Source: Pseudodesulfovibrio sp. (lineage in GTDB: Bacteria; Desulfobacterota; Desulfovibrionia; Desulfovibrionales; Desulfovibrionaceae). Taken from it: 64,000 nucleotides of DNA. The stretch lies in NCBI GenBank assembly GCA_016744135.1, contig JADGEX010000002.1:124001-188000 (forward strand). The letters are read 5' to 3'. Under the pieces are notes generated by a model that made no database searches, was not told where the DNA came from, and saw only the letters and a list, made by a program, of their open reading frames with translations. Of the stretch, positions 9,432 to 19,442 are shown piece after piece. Both the position numbers and the translations under genes were made by a program. Within the stretch, counting starts at the first letter, position 1, and each line of letters starts with the position of its first letter.

Positions 9432-9456
9432 GCAAACGTTTGCGGTAACGTTTGCG
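9432..9456 (+). promoter_or_regulatory. Tandem LacI-family operator
   Basis: GCAAACGTTTGC at 9432-9443 is a perfect 12-bp palindrome with the central CG typical of LacI/GalR-family operators. Immediately after it, GGTAACGTTTGCG at 9444-9456 is a second, imperfect copy. They precede galT by about 80 bp, and the operon's third gene encodes a LacI-family repressor. Autoregulation of the gal operon by that protein, relieved by a sugar, is the natural inference. Confidence 0.75.
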
Positions 9457-9537
9457 AAAAGTCTTTGAAGATATGAGATGTTGGTTAATTCTGGCTTTTC
9501 GACAGATGCGTTGGATATTCTGGTTGCGGGGAAAATA

Positions 9538-10587
9538 ATGAATTTTGAAGACAATCCGCACAGGCGGCTGAATCAGCTTACAGGTGAATGGGTGCTTGTT
9601 TCACCCCATAGAACCAAACGTCCTTGGCAGGGACAGCAGGAGGAACCTGATCTGGCCATTCTGCCTGAGTACGAGGACAATTGTTACCTGTGCCCCGGCA
9701 ATGTCCGAGCGGGTGGCGCGGTCAACCCTGTCTACGAAGAAACCTTTGTCTTCACGAATGATTTTGCAGCTCTTTTGCCGGATATGCCAGAAGATGCCGA
9801 AGTTTTTTCCGATAATGATCCCCTTTTGGTTGCTGAATCAGAGACAGGCGTGTGCCGTGTTCTCTGTTACTCTCCTCGCCATGATTTGACGTTGGCACGA
9901 CTTGGCGCTGCTCAGGCTCGAAAGGTTGTGGATATCTGGTGTGATGAATTTCAAACATTGGGTGCCCGTGATGATATCGGGTATGTTCAGATATTTGAGA
10001 ATCGTGGGTCTGTCATGGGCTGCTCCAACCCGCATCCTCATGGTCAGATATGGGCCACCCGGAATGTGCCTATGTACCCGGCGACAGAAGGACTACGGCA
10101 GTCTGCGTATTTTCAGGAGCACAATTCCTGCCTGTTGTGTTCATATCTTGAGACAGAATTGAAACGGGGCGAGCGGATCATTTTTGAGAATGATTCTTTT
10201 GTCGTTTTGGTGCCGTTTTGGGCGACTTGGCCCTTTGAGACAATGATTCTACCCAAGAAGCACATGACGTCCATCCTTGAAATGGATGCATCCATTCGGG
10301 ATGATCTGGCCGATGCCATGGTCAGGTTGAATATTCGCTACGATAATCTTTTTCAGACATCATTTCCTTATTCCATGGGCATTCATCAGGCTCCATCAGA
10401 CGGTAGCGACCATTCCCCTTGGCATTTCCATATTCATTATTATCCACCTCTCTTGCGGTCCAAATCGGTCAAGAAGTTCATGGTTGGATACGAGATGATG
10501 GCCATGCCCCAGCGAGACCTGACAGCCGAAGCCGCTGCCATCCGTATTCGGGAGCAGGCTGAAGTGCATTACTTGGAGACGCGGTAA
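9538..10587 (+). CDS. galT: Galactose-1-phosphate uridylyltransferase
   Basis: GalT exchanges UMP between UDP-glucose and galactose-1-phosphate in the Leloir pathway. The 349-residue protein matches the usual bacterial length. [20 protein letters not shown] opens the protein as in the family, and the active-site PHPHGQIWA carries the nucleophilic His. CYLCPGN and SPRHDLTLA provide zinc-site residues. ATG 9538 gives the family N-terminus; an in-frame ATG at 9478 would add 20 residues right beside the operators and has no better ribosome site. The galK start overlaps its stop codon by one base, indicating coupled translation. Confidence 0.93.
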   Translation: MNFEDNPHRRLNQLTGEWVLVSPHRTKRPWQGQQEEPDLAILPEYEDNCYLCPGNVRAGGAVNPVYEETFVFTNDFAALLPDMPEDAEVFSDNDPLLVAESETGVCRVLCYSPRHDLTLARLGAAQARKVVDIWCDEFQTLGARDDIGYVQIFENRGSVMGCSNPHPHGQIWATRNVPMYPATEGLRQSAYFQEHNSCLLCSYLETELKRGERIIFENDSFVVLVPFWATWPFETMILPKKHMTSILEMDASIRDDLADAMVRLNIRYDNLFQTSFPYSMGIHQAPSDGSDHSPWHFHIHYYPPLLRSKSVKKFMVGYEMMAMPQRDLTAEAAAIRIREQAEVHYLETR

Positions 10588-11897
10588 TGGATTCAATTCG
10601 TACCTATTTGCATGCGCTCGATGCTGGCGCGTTGAATGCGACATTAATTGAGTTGTATGGCGGATCAGCTTTGTCGGTCCAACGTCAACGGTATAACAAC
10701 CTATTGTCTCGGTTAGAAAAATGGAGTGGATGCAGCAAGGCTGTTTTGGTGATTGCGCCGGGACGAACCGAACTTGGTGGCAATCATACGGATCATAATA
10801 ACGGCGTGGTTTTGGCTGCAGGCGTGCATTCCGATTGTTTAGCCGTGGCGTGTCCTGTGGACGAGGCGGTCATCCGCGTGCGTTCAGAAGGATTTCCCGA
10901 CAGTATTGAGGTGGACTGTACAGACCTTGCTCCTCGTGTTGAAGAAGAAGGGACATCTATTGCTTTGGTTCGTGGTGTTGTCGCTGGGTTCGTGAGCCGT
11001 GGTTGGGCTGTTGGCGGTTTTGATGCCTGTATTTCCGGTGATGTCCCAGTGGGAGCCGGGCTGAGTTCTTCGGCTGCTTTTGAAGTTTGTATAGGCCAGA
11101 TTTTTAACCAGTTGTACTGTGAGGGCAAACGGACATCGCTGGAATTGGCCACGGTAGGTCGTGAGGCCGAGAATACATATTTTGGCAAACCGTGCGGCTT
11201 CATGGATCAATTGGCCTGTGCGACTCAGGGAATTTTGTCTATTGACTTCATGACTCCGGAAACCCCGGGAGTTACGGAAATAGATTTTGATTTTGAGGCT
11301 ACCGGTTATCAGCTTGTAGTGGTGGATACCGGTGGGAGCCACGCTGATTTGACCCCTGAATACGCAGCTATTCCTGAGGAAATGGGGCGTGCTGCTCGTG
11401 TTATGGGGCAGGATGTGGCTCGTGGTCTGACTGTGCAACAGGTGCTGGACAACGTGGTTGCGATCCGTAAGGGAGCCGGCGACAGAGGCGTACTTCGTCT
11501 GATCCATTTTATTGAGGAAAGCGAAAGAGCGCAACAGCAGGCGGTTGCGTTACAGACAAACGATATGGATGGTTTTCTCCGGCTGGTGAATCAGTCTGGT
11601 GATTCGTCATGGCGATTGCTTCAAAATTGTATCAGTACGACCAACGCGTTGGAACAGGGCATACCTCTGGCTTTGACGTTGACCGAACGCTTTCTTGGTG
11701 ACAAAGGCGCGTGGCGTATTCAGGGCGGCGGTTTCGCTGGAACCATACAGGCGTATGTGCCCAATGAACTGGTGCAGCAATACAGTAATTTTATGAATGG
11801 AGTGTTCAAGCCCGGAGCGGTTTTGCCGTTGAGAATTCGGAAGCCGGGTATGGATTGTATCCGGTTGAAGGAACTTCGTGGAGTGTCCTCGTCATGA
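10587..11897 (+). CDS. galK: Galactokinase
   Basis: This GHMP-superfamily kinase phosphorylates galactose at C1 with ATP. The galactokinase signature reads GRTELGGNHTDHNNG near residue 58, a variant of the more common GRVNLIGEHTDY form. The ATP loop is PVGAGLSSSAA near 151, and the C-terminal GHMP motif is GGGFAGTI near 383. At 436 residues it is about 50 longer than E. coli GalK, mostly through an extended N-terminus. The start overlaps the galT stop (TAATG), and its own stop overlaps the next start (ATGA). Function is well supported by motifs and by the galT/galM neighbours. Confidence 0.92.
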   Translation: MDSIRTYLHALDAGALNATLIELYGGSALSVQRQRYNNLLSRLEKWSGCSKAVLVIAPGRTELGGNHTDHNNGVVLAAGVHSDCLAVACPVDEAVIRVRSEGFPDSIEVDCTDLAPRVEEEGTSIALVRGVVAGFVSRGWAVGGFDACISGDVPVGAGLSSSAAFEVCIGQIFNQLYCEGKRTSLELATVGREAENTYFGKPCGFMDQLACATQGILSIDFMTPETPGVTEIDFDFEATGYQLVVVDTGGSHADLTPEYAAIPEEMGRAARVMGQDVARGLTVQQVLDNVVAIRKGAGDRGVLRLIHFIEESERAQQQAVALQTNDMDGFLRLVNQSGDSSWRLLQNCISTTNALEQGIPLALTLTERFLGDKGAWRIQGGGFAGTIQAYVPNELVQQYSNFMNGVFKPGAVLPLRIRKPGMDCIRLKELRGVSSS

Positions 11898-12916
11898 GTT
11901 CTTTTACTATTAAGGATCTTGCCAAGAAGCTCGGAGTTTCTCCGTCAACGGTATCTCGTGCCTTGCGAGATCACCCGGATATTAGCTTGGCTACCAAGCG
12001 CAAGGTGACTGAGGCCGCTGAGAAATATCACTATCAGCCAAACCAGCTTGCCCAGTCCCTACAAAAAAAGCGGAGCAATACCATTGGCGTTATTGTTCCC
12101 GAGATTCGTCATGATTTTTTTTCTAGTGTCATCAGCGGTATAGAAGAGGTCGCCTACGAGCACGGCTATATCATTATGGTCTGTCAGAGTAACGAAACTT
12201 TAGCCCGTGAAATGATTAATACCCAAGCTTTGGTCGCCAATCAGGTCGCAGGATTGCTTATCGCCATTTCTTCGGAAACCACGAATTATGAACACCTTTC
12301 CGGTGTCATTCGTCAGAATGTACCGTTGGTTCAGTTCGATAGGGTTGTGGAAGGATTGGATACGAGCAAGGTCGTGGTGGATGACTATCGCGCGGCGTAT
12401 GGTGCCGTGACTCATCTTATAGAATCCGGTTATCGCCGTATCGGACATCTTGCCGGACAGGACGGTATCGCCTTGAACCAACATCGGTTTGAGGGATATC
12501 GTGATGCTATGCATGACAATGATCTGGTCGTGGAAGATAAATTCCATTTGCATGGCGGGTACAGGGAAGAGGACGGCAGAGCCGGTGCTGAAAAGTATCT
12601 CGCCATGGACGAAATGCCCGAGGCTATTCTCGCCATCAATGATCCTGTGGCCGTTGGATTGTTTACACGATTCAAGGAAGCGGGGGTGCGAATTCCTGAT
12701 GACGTGGCCCTTGTCGGTTTTTCTGATACACCGGCTGCGGCGCTCATCGAACCTGCATTGACCACTGTTTTTCAGCCCGCATTCGAGATAGGTCGTATGG
12801 CTGTGACGTTGTTGCTCAAACAGTTTGAAGCTGGTGAAGATTTTGTGCCTGAGACCGTGACCTTGGAAACCCAATTGTTGGTCCGTGGTTCGTCTTCGGC
12901 GAGGGGGCGGTCATGA
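11894..12916 (+). CDS. LacI/GalR-family transcriptional regulator
   Basis: This is a 340-residue repressor-type regulator. The N-terminal helix-turn-helix with hinge reads FTIKDLAKKLGVSPSTVSRAL, followed by a periplasmic-binding-protein-like sensor domain that would bind a sugar. ATG 11894 overlaps the galK stop as ATGA; a TTG further upstream in frame lies inside galK and has no family N-terminus. It sits inside the gal operon and probably acts on the palindromic pair at 9432-9456, so it would repress its own operon. The ligand is likely galactose or a relative, by context only. Its stop again overlaps the galM start. Confidence 0.92.
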   Translation: MSSFTIKDLAKKLGVSPSTVSRALRDHPDISLATKRKVTEAAEKYHYQPNQLAQSLQKKRSNTIGVIVPEIRHDFFSSVISGIEEVAYEHGYIIMVCQSNETLAREMINTQALVANQVAGLLIAISSETTNYEHLSGVIRQNVPLVQFDRVVEGLDTSKVVVDDYRAAYGAVTHLIESGYRRIGHLAGQDGIALNQHRFEGYRDAMHDNDLVVEDKFHLHGGYREEDGRAGAEKYLAMDEMPEAILAINDPVAVGLFTRFKEAGVRIPDDVALVGFSDTPAAALIEPALTTVFQPAFEIGRMAVTLLLKQFEAGEDFVPETVTLETQLLVRGSSSARGRS

Positions 12917-13956
12917 GTATTCAACGCACACGATGGGGTACTTTGGACGATGGAACCCCGGTGGATTTGTTTACCCTGACCAATTCTGGTGGCATGGAGG
13001 CATCTATTGCCACATATGGCGGTATCCTCACTCGACTGACTGCGCCGGATCGGGATGGGAATTTGGCGGACGTGACACTCGGTTTTGATTCGCTGGAAGA
13101 ATACGTTGCAGACCCTTGGTATTTCGGCAGTCTGATCGGACGGGTTGCCAACCGGGTAAGTCATGCCTGTTTCGCATTGAATGGGAAGTCCTTCGAACTT
13201 GAGGAAAATTGTGGTGAGCATCACCTGCATGGTGGCAGCGGTGGTTTTCACAAGCAGGTTTGGGATGGTGAGTCGGTGGAGACTGACGATGGTCCCGGTG
13301 TGCTTTTGCGATACGTCAGCCCGGATCAGGAGATGGGATACCCTGGCAGGCTGGAATGTTCGGCGATGTATGTTTTGACTGCGGATGGACTGCGTCTTGA
13401 TTTTAAGGCCACAACAGATAACCCCACCGTAGTGAACTCGACTCTTCATAGTTATTTCAATCTGTCTGCCAACCCGGATGAGAATTGCCTGGGACATGAA
13501 TTGTGTATCCCGGCCAGTCGTATTTTGGAGACGGATGCCTCATTGATTCCCACTGGGCGGATCACGGATGTGGCCAGCACACCGTTTGATTTTATGCATC
13601 CGGCGACTATTGGCAGTCGGATCGCTAATAACAACGATGGTCGAGGGTACGATCATTATTTCGTGTTGGATAACTCCGCGACGACATTGCGACCGGCAGC
13701 CACTGTGTTTGAGCCGGTTTCAGGACGGGGGATGGAGGTTTGGACGACCAGTCCCGGAGTGCAGTTTTATTCGGGGGATTACATCCCGGATTTATTGCCG
13801 GGCAAAGGCCGTTTGGTGTATGGTTCTCATTCCGGTTTTTGTCTGGAAGCACAAGGGTTCGTGGATGCTCCTAACCAGCCAGGATTCCCGGAAGTGTCCC
13901 TTGAAAAGGGGCAGGAGTTTGTCCAGACAATATTGTTCAAGTTTTTTGTGAAATAG
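12913..13956 (+). CDS. galM: Aldose 1-epimerase (galactose mutarotase)
   Basis: GalM interconverts alpha and beta anomers of galactose or glucose, feeding the alpha form to GalK. The 347-residue protein fits the family. Typical blocks are [14 protein letters not shown] near 35, LIGRVANR near 75, a [18 protein letters not shown] block near 97, the catalytic-His region TLHSYFNLS near 178 and [14 protein letters not shown] near 310 with the catalytic Glu. The ATGA overlap with the regulator gene shows it is part of the gal operon. Its gap to the ABC ATPase gene is only 35 bp, which ties sugar catabolism to uptake. Confidence 0.92.
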   Translation: MSIQRTRWGTLDDGTPVDLFTLTNSGGMEASIATYGGILTRLTAPDRDGNLADVTLGFDSLEEYVADPWYFGSLIGRVANRVSHACFALNGKSFELEENCGEHHLHGGSGGFHKQVWDGESVETDDGPGVLLRYVSPDQEMGYPGRLECSAMYVLTADGLRLDFKATTDNPTVVNSTLHSYFNLSANPDENCLGHELCIPASRILETDASLIPTGRITDVASTPFDFMHPATIGSRIANNNDGRGYDHYFVLDNSATTLRPAATVFEPVSGRGMEVWTTSPGVQFYSGDYIPDLLPGKGRLVYGSHSGFCLEAQGFVDAPNQPGFPEVSLEKGQEFVQTILFKFFVK

Positions 13957-13991
13957 CTTATTGCATCAGGAAACCTAAAGAGACGGCAGAT

Positions 13992-15089
13992 ATGGCAAAT
14001 GTTGAGTTGAAAAAAGTGGTCAAGCGGTACGGCGACGTGGAAGTGGTTCACGGCATCGACCTTGATATCAAGGACAATGAATTTATCGTCCTTGTCGGGC
14101 CTTCCGGTTGTGGCAAATCTACTGTTTTGCGTATGGTCGCTGGACTGGAAGCCATATCCGGTGGTGAAGTCCTCATTGGCGATCGTGTGGTCAATCAGGT
14201 GTCTCCCAAGGACCGTAACGTGGCCATGGTTTTTCAGAATTATGCATTGTATCCGCATATGTCCGTGCGTGATAATATGGGTTTTTCCCTGAAGATGCGT
14301 AACAAGTCCAAGGCGGATGTCGAAGCCAAGGTTAATGAGGCCGCTCAAGTCCTTGAACTCGGTCCTTACCTTGATCGTAAACCCTCAGAACTTTCCGGTG
14401 GGCAGCGTCAGCGTGTCGCCATGGGCCGCGCCATGGTTCGTAAGCCAGATGTCTTCTTGTTCGACGAACCTCTTTCTAATCTTGACGCTCAGCTCAGAAC
14501 CCAGATGCGTATGGAACTTCGTAAGATGCACCTGCGCATGGCAACGACCACAATTTACGTTACCCACGACCAGATTGAGGCCATGACACTGGCCGACCGA
14601 ATCGTTATTTTGAAGGATGGGGACATCCAGCAGATCGGGACGCCCATCGAAGTTTTTGAAGACCCGGATAATGTTTTTGTTGCGCAATTCATTGGCAATC
14701 CGCCCATGAATATTTTGTCTGGAACCTGCCGTATAGAGGAAGGGAAACGACAGGTGATCGTTGGTAATTCCATCTTCCCCGTGGTTGATGGCAAAGCTGA
14801 ATCTTTGCAGGACGGTGCTCCGGTGAAAGTCGGTCTGCGTCCTGACTCCATCAAGATGGGAGACAATATCGAAAAACTCCCCAAGGAATGGTGGTGCCAG
14901 GGAGAGGTTGTGGTTTCCGAGATTCTCGGCGGCCAGTCTCATCTTGAAATTGTTATTGACGGCGAAAATGAACTTCTTGCTGAAGTGGAAGGCCGTGTGG
15001 TGGCCCATCCCGGCGAGGTGGTTCCCATTGGTTTTGAATTTGATCGCATGGTGCTTTTTGACCCGGAGACAACCAACGCACTTCGTTGA
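13992..15089 (+). CDS. Sugar ABC transporter ATPase (MalK/UgpC/MsmK family)
   Basis: This 365-residue cytoplasmic ATPase powers a CUT1-type sugar importer. Walker A is GPSGCGKST near residue 36, the Q-loop lies in [11 protein letters not shown], the ABC signature is [15 protein letters not shown] near 135, Walker B is [12 protein letters not shown], and the switch His lies in [11 protein letters not shown]-terminal TOBE-like regulatory domain occupies about residues 240-365. It follows galM at 35 bp and precedes the cognate binding protein and both permeases, so the four transporter parts and the gal enzymes appear to be one transcription unit. Such ATPases can serve several transporters. Confidence 0.92.
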   Translation: MANVELKKVVKRYGDVEVVHGIDLDIKDNEFIVLVGPSGCGKSTVLRMVAGLEAISGGEVLIGDRVVNQVSPKDRNVAMVFQNYALYPHMSVRDNMGFSLKMRNKSKADVEAKVNEAAQVLELGPYLDRKPSELSGGQRQRVAMGRAMVRKPDVFLFDEPLSNLDAQLRTQMRMELRKMHLRMATTTIYVTHDQIEAMTLADRIVILKDGDIQQIGTPIEVFEDPDNVFVAQFIGNPPMNILSGTCRIEEGKRQVIVGNSIFPVVDGKAESLQDGAPVKVGLRPDSIKMGDNIEKLPKEWWCQGEVVVSEILGGQSHLEIVIDGENELLAEVEGRVVAHPGEVVPIGFEFDRMVLFDPETTNALR

Positions 15090-15165
15090 TTTTATATCTA
15101 TTGAAGTGGTTGTTTTAATAGTTAATTGATTGGTTATGGATATTTCGACAACCTTAGGAGGTATT

Positions 15166-16419
15166 ATGAAGGGTTTTGCTAAATTGCTCCTCGTTTTTGC
15201 CGCTGTCCTGCTGCTTGGTGCACCGCAGGTCTCACAGGCAAAAGACCTGACCGGCGATCTGGAGATCTTCTCCTGGTGGGCTGGTGATGAAGGCCCGGCT
15301 CTGGCCGCTCTGATTGAAATTTACAAGAAACAGAATCCCAATGTGAACGTAATTAATGCTACGGTTACTGGTGGCTCCGGCGTTAACGCCAAGGCCGTTC
15401 TCAAAACCCGTATGCTCGGTGGTGAGCCGCCGGATTCTTTCCAGGTTCACGCAGGCCAGGAATTGATCGGTACCTGGGTCAAGGCTGACCGCATGGAAGA
15501 CCTCACTCCGCTGTTCAAGGAACAGGGTTGGATGGACGTTTTCCCCGAAGGGTTGATCAAACTCATCGGTACTGACAAGGGTATCTGGTCCGTGCCTGTG
15601 AATATCCATCGCTCCAACGTGATGTGGTATGTGCCTGCCAATTTGAAGAAATGGGGCATCGAAGCTCCCAAGACCTGGGATGAGTTTTTCGCCGCAGCTG
15701 AAAAGCTGAAGGCCGCAGGCGTCACTCCTTTGGCTCTGGCTCAGAACTGGACCGCCAACCATCTGTGGGAATCCGTTGCTCTGGCCTCTCTGGGCGCTGA
15801 CAACTGGGATGCTCTGTGGTCCGGCAAGCTCGCTTTTGATTCTCCCGAAGGCATCAAGGCATGGGAATTGTTTGGTCGCGTTCTGGAATACACCAATGCA
15901 GACGCTTCTTCCCTGTCCTGGCAGCAGGCAACCGACATGGTCATCGACGGCCGTGCCGCTTTCAACATCATGGGTGACTGGGCTGCCGGTTACATGACCA
16001 CCACCAAGAAATTGGCTCCGGGCACTGGATACGGCTGGGCCGCTTCCCCCGGTACCGGTGGCGAATTCATGTTCCTGGCTGACTCCTTTTGTCTGCCCAT
16101 GGGCTCTCCTCATCGTGATAACGCCATTGCATGGCTCAAGATCCTTGGTTCCAAGGAAGGCAGTGACACTTTCAACCCGCTCAAGGGTTCCATCTCTGCC
16201 CGTACTGACTCTGATTTGAGCAAGTATAACGACTACCTCAAGTCCGCTGCTGCCGATTTCGGCAAGGACCGCGTGGTTGGTTCCCTGGCTCACGGCGTTG
16301 CAGCCAATGAGACTTTCATGGGTGGATTCGCGTCCGTCATGGAAATGTTCCTCAAGTCCAAGAATGCAACAGCCGCTGGCAAGGCTTGCCAGCAGCTCGC
16401 CAAGAAGTCCGGCATATAA
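15166..16419 (+). CDS. ABC sugar-binding protein (glucose/galactose type, SBP family 1)
   Basis: This 417-residue periplasmic binding protein has a signal peptide [19 protein letters not shown] ending near SQA-KD. The mature protein opens [18 protein letters not shown] and contains [23 protein letters not shown] and [13 protein letters not shown], the pattern of the glucose/mannose/galactose-binding proteins of Thermus and Pseudomonas (GtsA type). ATG 15166 is chosen for AGGAGG 4-5 nt upstream and the immediate signal peptide; an in-frame TTG at 15130 is rejected. The gap of 76 bp to the ATPase gene and 91 bp to the permease gene may hold processing sites that raise its expression. The galactose genes suggest galactose and/or glucose as ligand. 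Confidence 0.88.
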   Translation: MKGFAKLLLVFAAVLLLGAPQVSQAKDLTGDLEIFSWWAGDEGPALAALIEIYKKQNPNVNVINATVTGGSGVNAKAVLKTRMLGGEPPDSFQVHAGQELIGTWVKADRMEDLTPLFKEQGWMDVFPEGLIKLIGTDKGIWSVPVNIHRSNVMWYVPANLKKWGIEAPKTWDEFFAAAEKLKAAGVTPLALAQNWTANHLWESVALASLGADNWDALWSGKLAFDSPEGIKAWELFGRVLEYTNADASSLSWQQATDMVIDGRAAFNIMGDWAAGYMTTTKKLAPGTGYGWAASPGTGGEFMFLADSFCLPMGSPHRDNAIAWLKILGSKEGSDTFNPLKGSISARTDSDLSKYNDYLKSAAADFGKDRVVGSLAHGVAANETFMGGFASVMEMFLKSKNATAAGKACQQLAKKSGI

Positions 16420-16510
16420 ACGAATAAACGGGTATGTTTGTGTGCCGGGAGCACTGTCGCTCTCGGCACACCCCACCCTTTCTTAGATTTTTACGTATTT
16501 CGAGTTACGC

Positions 16511-17629
16511 ATGCGAGAAGCATCACTGGATAGATTGAAAGCGTTTTTGACGTTGTTGCCGTCGATGATCCTTATCGGAGTGTTCGTCTACGGATTCATT
16601 GGCAACACCATCTGGACCTCCATGACTGACTGGGGTGGGTCAGGGGCTCTTGCACTGGAACCTGAGAAAAATTTTGTTGGTTTGGCGAATTATATCGACC
16701 TATTTACTGGATTCCTTGGCGGTGGATTTCGTCAGGATTTGGTGAATGCTGTCTATTATTCCATCATGCTGCTGGTGGGAGCAGTGGGACTCGGCATGTT
16801 CATTGCCATTCTGCTCGATCAGAAGCCTAAGGGTGAAGACCTCTTGAGGACAATCTTCCTCTATCCCATGTCTTTGTCATTCATCGTATCCGGTACTATC
16901 TGGCGGTGGTTGCTTGCTCCTCAGGGTGGCGTGAATATCCTGCCTACCTATGTAGGCATGGAACCCATGACTTTTGGTTGGCTTTCCAGTCAGGCGGCGA
17001 TTCTGGTCTTTAACTGGCAGGATATCCTCCGTATTTTGTTATATCTTGTGTCTTTCGTTCTCATTCTCGTCGGTCTTTTCGCGATGCGGAAGGATACCAG
17101 CCGCGCCATGAAACGGTGGCTCATTCCGGGTATCATTCTTGGGGCGTTTGTTTGGCTGTTCGGCGGACTTATCCCTGATGCCTACATGATGGAAGAAGAG
17201 CATGGCTTTAACCTTGCCACGCTCGGTATCATTATGGCGACTATCTGGCAGTATTCCGGCTATACCATGGCTCTGTATCTTGCCGGTTTCAACGGTATTT
17301 CGCAGGATTTGCGCGATGCGGCCATGCTCGATGGCGCTTCGGAAGTCGGGTATTATCGCTACATCGCCATCCCCATGCTTAAGCCGATTACTATCTCAGC
17401 GGTCATCATCCTGTCGCATATATCTCTTAAGATGTTTGACCTTGTGTTCGCCATGACCGGCCCGGATAATGCCGAAACAGGCCACCCTGCCTTGAACATG
17501 TATTTGACCACCTTCCGTGCCAATGACTTTGCGCAAGGCGCGGCTATTGCCCTTGTCCTTTTCCTGATCGCGGCCATGTTCATCGTGCCCTATTTGGTCA
17601 GTCAATATCGCCAGAGAGGGAGACGCTAA
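16511..17629 (+). CDS. Sugar ABC transporter permease 1 (GtsB/MalF-like)
   Basis: This 372-residue inner-membrane permease starts with a hydrophobic segment (FLTLLPSMILIGVFVYGF) and carries the ATPase-contact EAA loop near residue 275 (RDAAMLDGASEVGYYRYIAIPML). A long insert with two extra membrane-like segments around residues 170-215 sets it apart from standard 290-residue CUT1 permeases. The same feature is known from glucose permeases of the Thermus type. It is separated by a single base from the second permease gene. Together with that protein it forms the translocation channel. Confidence 0.9.
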   Translation: MREASLDRLKAFLTLLPSMILIGVFVYGFIGNTIWTSMTDWGGSGALALEPEKNFVGLANYIDLFTGFLGGGFRQDLVNAVYYSIMLLVGAVGLGMFIAILLDQKPKGEDLLRTIFLYPMSLSFIVSGTIWRWLLAPQGGVNILPTYVGMEPMTFGWLSSQAAILVFNWQDILRILLYLVSFVLILVGLFAMRKDTSRAMKRWLIPGIILGAFVWLFGGLIPDAYMMEEEHGFNLATLGIIMATIWQYSGYTMALYLAGFNGISQDLRDAAMLDGASEVGYYRYIAIPMLKPITISAVIILSHISLKMFDLVFAMTGPDNAETGHPALNMYLTTFRANDFAQGAAIALVLFLIAAMFIVPYLVSQYRQRGRR

Positions 17630-17630
17630 T

Positions 17631-18458
17631 ATGTCCACCAAGAAAATTACACCGGGTTCTATTTTCCTTTATGGGACATTGACCGTTCTGGCTTTATTCT
17701 TTCTGATGCCTGCCTATATGGCGGCTGTGACCGCGTTGAAAATGCCTGCGGATATCAGCCTTCCGTCGTCGTGGGAGCTTCCGCCTACCTTCAATTGGGG
17801 CAGTTTTTCTGAGGCCATCGATCTGCTTAAGCCGAACTTTGTGAATTCCATGATCCTCACCATTTGTGCCACCATTGGCTCCACGGTGCTCGGGTCTCTC
17901 AATGGGTATGTGTTTTCCAAGTGGAAGTTTAAGGGTTCAGAAATTGTGTTTACCCTGTTTCTGTTTGGAATGTTCATACCGTATCAAGTTATTTTGATTC
18001 CGTTGTTCCAAACTCTCAGGGCTATGAATCTTTATGGCGGTTTGCCCGGTCTTATTCTGGCGCATATCGTTTACGGTTTGCCCATCACATCGCTTATTTT
18101 CCGTAATTTTTATTCGCAGATTCCTACGGCACTCATTGAGTCCGGGCGACTGGACGGAGCAGGGTTCTTTTCCATCTACCTGCGCATCGTGTTTCCTTTG
18201 TCTATTCCCGGATTTGTGGTCACGTCATTGTGGCAGTTCACCCAGATTTGGAATGAGTTTCTTTGGGGTATTTGTCTGACTAGACATGCGGACAACCCCA
18301 TTACAGTTGGGCTGGCGAATCTCGCCGGGGGGCAGGCTGTCAGTTGGAACTTGCCCATGGCCGGGTCTATCATGGCTGCGGTACCCGTGTTGTGTATCTA
18401 TATATTCCTTGGTCGGTACTTTATTCGAGGTTTGCTGGCTGGATCGGTCAAGGAATAG
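17631..18458 (+). CDS. Sugar ABC transporter permease 2 (GtsC/MalG-like)
   Basis: This 275-residue inner-membrane permease has about six membrane segments. The EAA loop reads ESGRLDGAGFFSIYLRIVFPLS near residue 172, which docks onto the ATPase. TRHADNPITVGLANLAGGQ in the periplasmic loop near 222 is characteristic of the glucose/mannose MalG branch. It is the last gene of the gal-transporter operon and is followed 22 bp later by a strong terminator. Confidence 0.9.
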   Translation: MSTKKITPGSIFLYGTLTVLALFFLMPAYMAAVTALKMPADISLPSSWELPPTFNWGSFSEAIDLLKPNFVNSMILTICATIGSTVLGSLNGYVFSKWKFKGSEIVFTLFLFGMFIPYQVILIPLFQTLRAMNLYGGLPGLILAHIVYGLPITSLIFRNFYSQIPTALIESGRLDGAGFFSIYLRIVFPLSIPGFVVTSLWQFTQIWNEFLWGICLTRHADNPITVGLANLAGGQAVSWNLPMAGSIMAAVPVLCIYIFLGRYFIRGLLAGSVKE

Positions 18459-18480
18459 ACTTCAACCGTAATTGTAATAA

Positions 18481-18508
18481 GAAAGCCCGAACGTGAGTTC
18501 GGGCTTTC
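18481..18508. terminator. Bidirectional terminator between gal-transporter operon and TPR gene
   Basis: GAAAGCCCGAA and TTCGGGCTTTC form a perfect 11-bp stem with a 6-nt loop, followed by TT on the plus strand and preceded by an A-rich stretch. It separates two convergent genes and can serve both. Confidence 0.88.
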
Positions 18509-18536
18509 TTATCGATGAAGAGACGAAGAGGAAAGG

Positions 18537-19310
18537 CTATGCCTTTTTTTTCTGTTTTTTACAGTAGTTGAGAAATTTTTGTGCTTCAATGAAGTCAGGA
18601 TTTATAGCCAAAGCCTGTTCGAGACTGGAGATACAGCGGTCATTGAGTCCTTTTTCAAAAAAGACACGAGCCAGATTGAAATAGACGTTTTCGTCGCTTT
18701 CGACGATTTCCAGAGATTTCTCGTAGTAGCGGATTGATTCGTCGTAATGGCCATTTTTACGAAGTGAAATGCCGAATTTATTGAATTTTTGTCGGTGTTC
18801 GTATGTGAAGGCCTCGTCCAGTTCAAGCAGGGTATTTAGTATTTTTTTGAGTTTCTCAAATTCTTTTTTTTCGGAATAGACTTCTCCCAAACCATAGTTG
18901 GCATCGATGTTTTTGTCATCGATCATAAGCGCCTTGATGAACTGCTGCTCTGCTTCGTCCAGATTGCCATCGGCAAAAGCCTGCTCACCCATTTTGATTT
19001 TTTTGACCAGAGTATCGAGTGCAGGGACTGTATGAATTTTGTAGTAATTTGGCTCGGGGGTATACTGTTTGAGGAAGTCCAGTTCCTTCATGGTGCTGCG
19101 TACTCCGGACGGTACGTGGTGCGCATTGAGGGGCTGTATTTCAAATTCTTTGTCTGAAAGTTGGCGGGCGTACCAGTATGTGACGTTGTCATGTGCCACG
19201 CTGGTTCCGCCGGTGCCTATTTCTGCGTCAATCTGAAGAGAATAGACACCGAGTACTTCTGGGTATTCGCTCAAGGTCATGGGCTCCCTGTCTTTTGTCT
19301 GAAAAAACAT
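18537..19310 (-). CDS. Tetratricopeptide repeat protein of unknown role
   Basis: This cytoplasmic-looking protein of about 257 residues has no signal peptide. The N-terminal part (MFFQTKDREPMTLSEYPEVLGV) precedes an uncharacterised region, and from about residue 105 on several TPR motifs follow (ADGNLDEAEQQFIKALMIDD, YDESIRYYEKSLEIVESD, DRCISSLEQALAINPDF). It ends in a lysine-rich tail. I prefer a start at 19310 because a promoter lies just upstream, and an earlier in-frame ATG at 19394 falls inside a terminator hairpin. No ribosome site is obvious, and an ATG at 19280 is another option. The role is unknown; TPRs mediate protein contacts. Confidence 0.75.
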   Translation of the reverse strand: MFFQTKDREPMTLSEYPEVLGVYSLQIDAEIGTGGTSVAHDNVTYWYARQLSDKEFEIQPLNAHHVPSGVRSTMKELDFLKQYTPEPNYYKIHTVPALDTLVKKIKMGEQAFADGNLDEAEQQFIKALMIDDKNIDANYGLGEVYSEKKEFEKLKKILNTLLELDEAFTYEHRQKFNKFGISLRKNGHYDESIRYYEKSLEIVESDENVYFNLARVFFEKGLNDRCISSLEQALAINPDFIEAQKFLNYCKKQKKKA

Positions 19311-19332
19311 TGCACGTAATTTGTGATTATAA

Positions 19333-19361
19333 AATATACCCCACGTGAGGGTGGAAATCAA
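19333..19361 (-). promoter_or_regulatory. Candidate sigma-70 promoter of the TPR gene
   Basis: On the minus strand TTGATT (19361-19356) and TATATT (19338-19333) are separated by 17 bp; a TATAAT overlaps just downstream. The promoter lies between the pilus-operon terminator and the TPR start, supporting the shorter start at 19310. Confidence 0.5.
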
Positions 19362-19394
19362 TAAATCTTCACACTTTCTGTATTCGTCTTTCAT

Positions 19395-19422
19395 AAAAAA
19401 AGCCCCATGGGGGGCTTTTTTT
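19395..19422 (-). terminator. Terminator of the tadE/tadG operon
   Basis: AAAAAAAGCCCC and GGGGCTTTTTTT form a perfect stem around a 4-nt loop, 20 bp after the last pilus gene on the minus strand. The T-run in both orientations makes it bidirectional. Confidence 0.85.
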
Positions 19423-19442
19423 AGGGGGAATGTGCAGGTGCA

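Noticed and set aside
9478-9537. Longer galT start at ATG 9478
   Set aside because: The added residues are not part of the family, lie beside the operators and lack a better ribosome site.
15232-16476. Long open frame on the minus strand opposite the sugar-binding protein gene
   Set aside because: It is an antisense shadow caused by codon bias; it has no ribosome site and no family resemblance.
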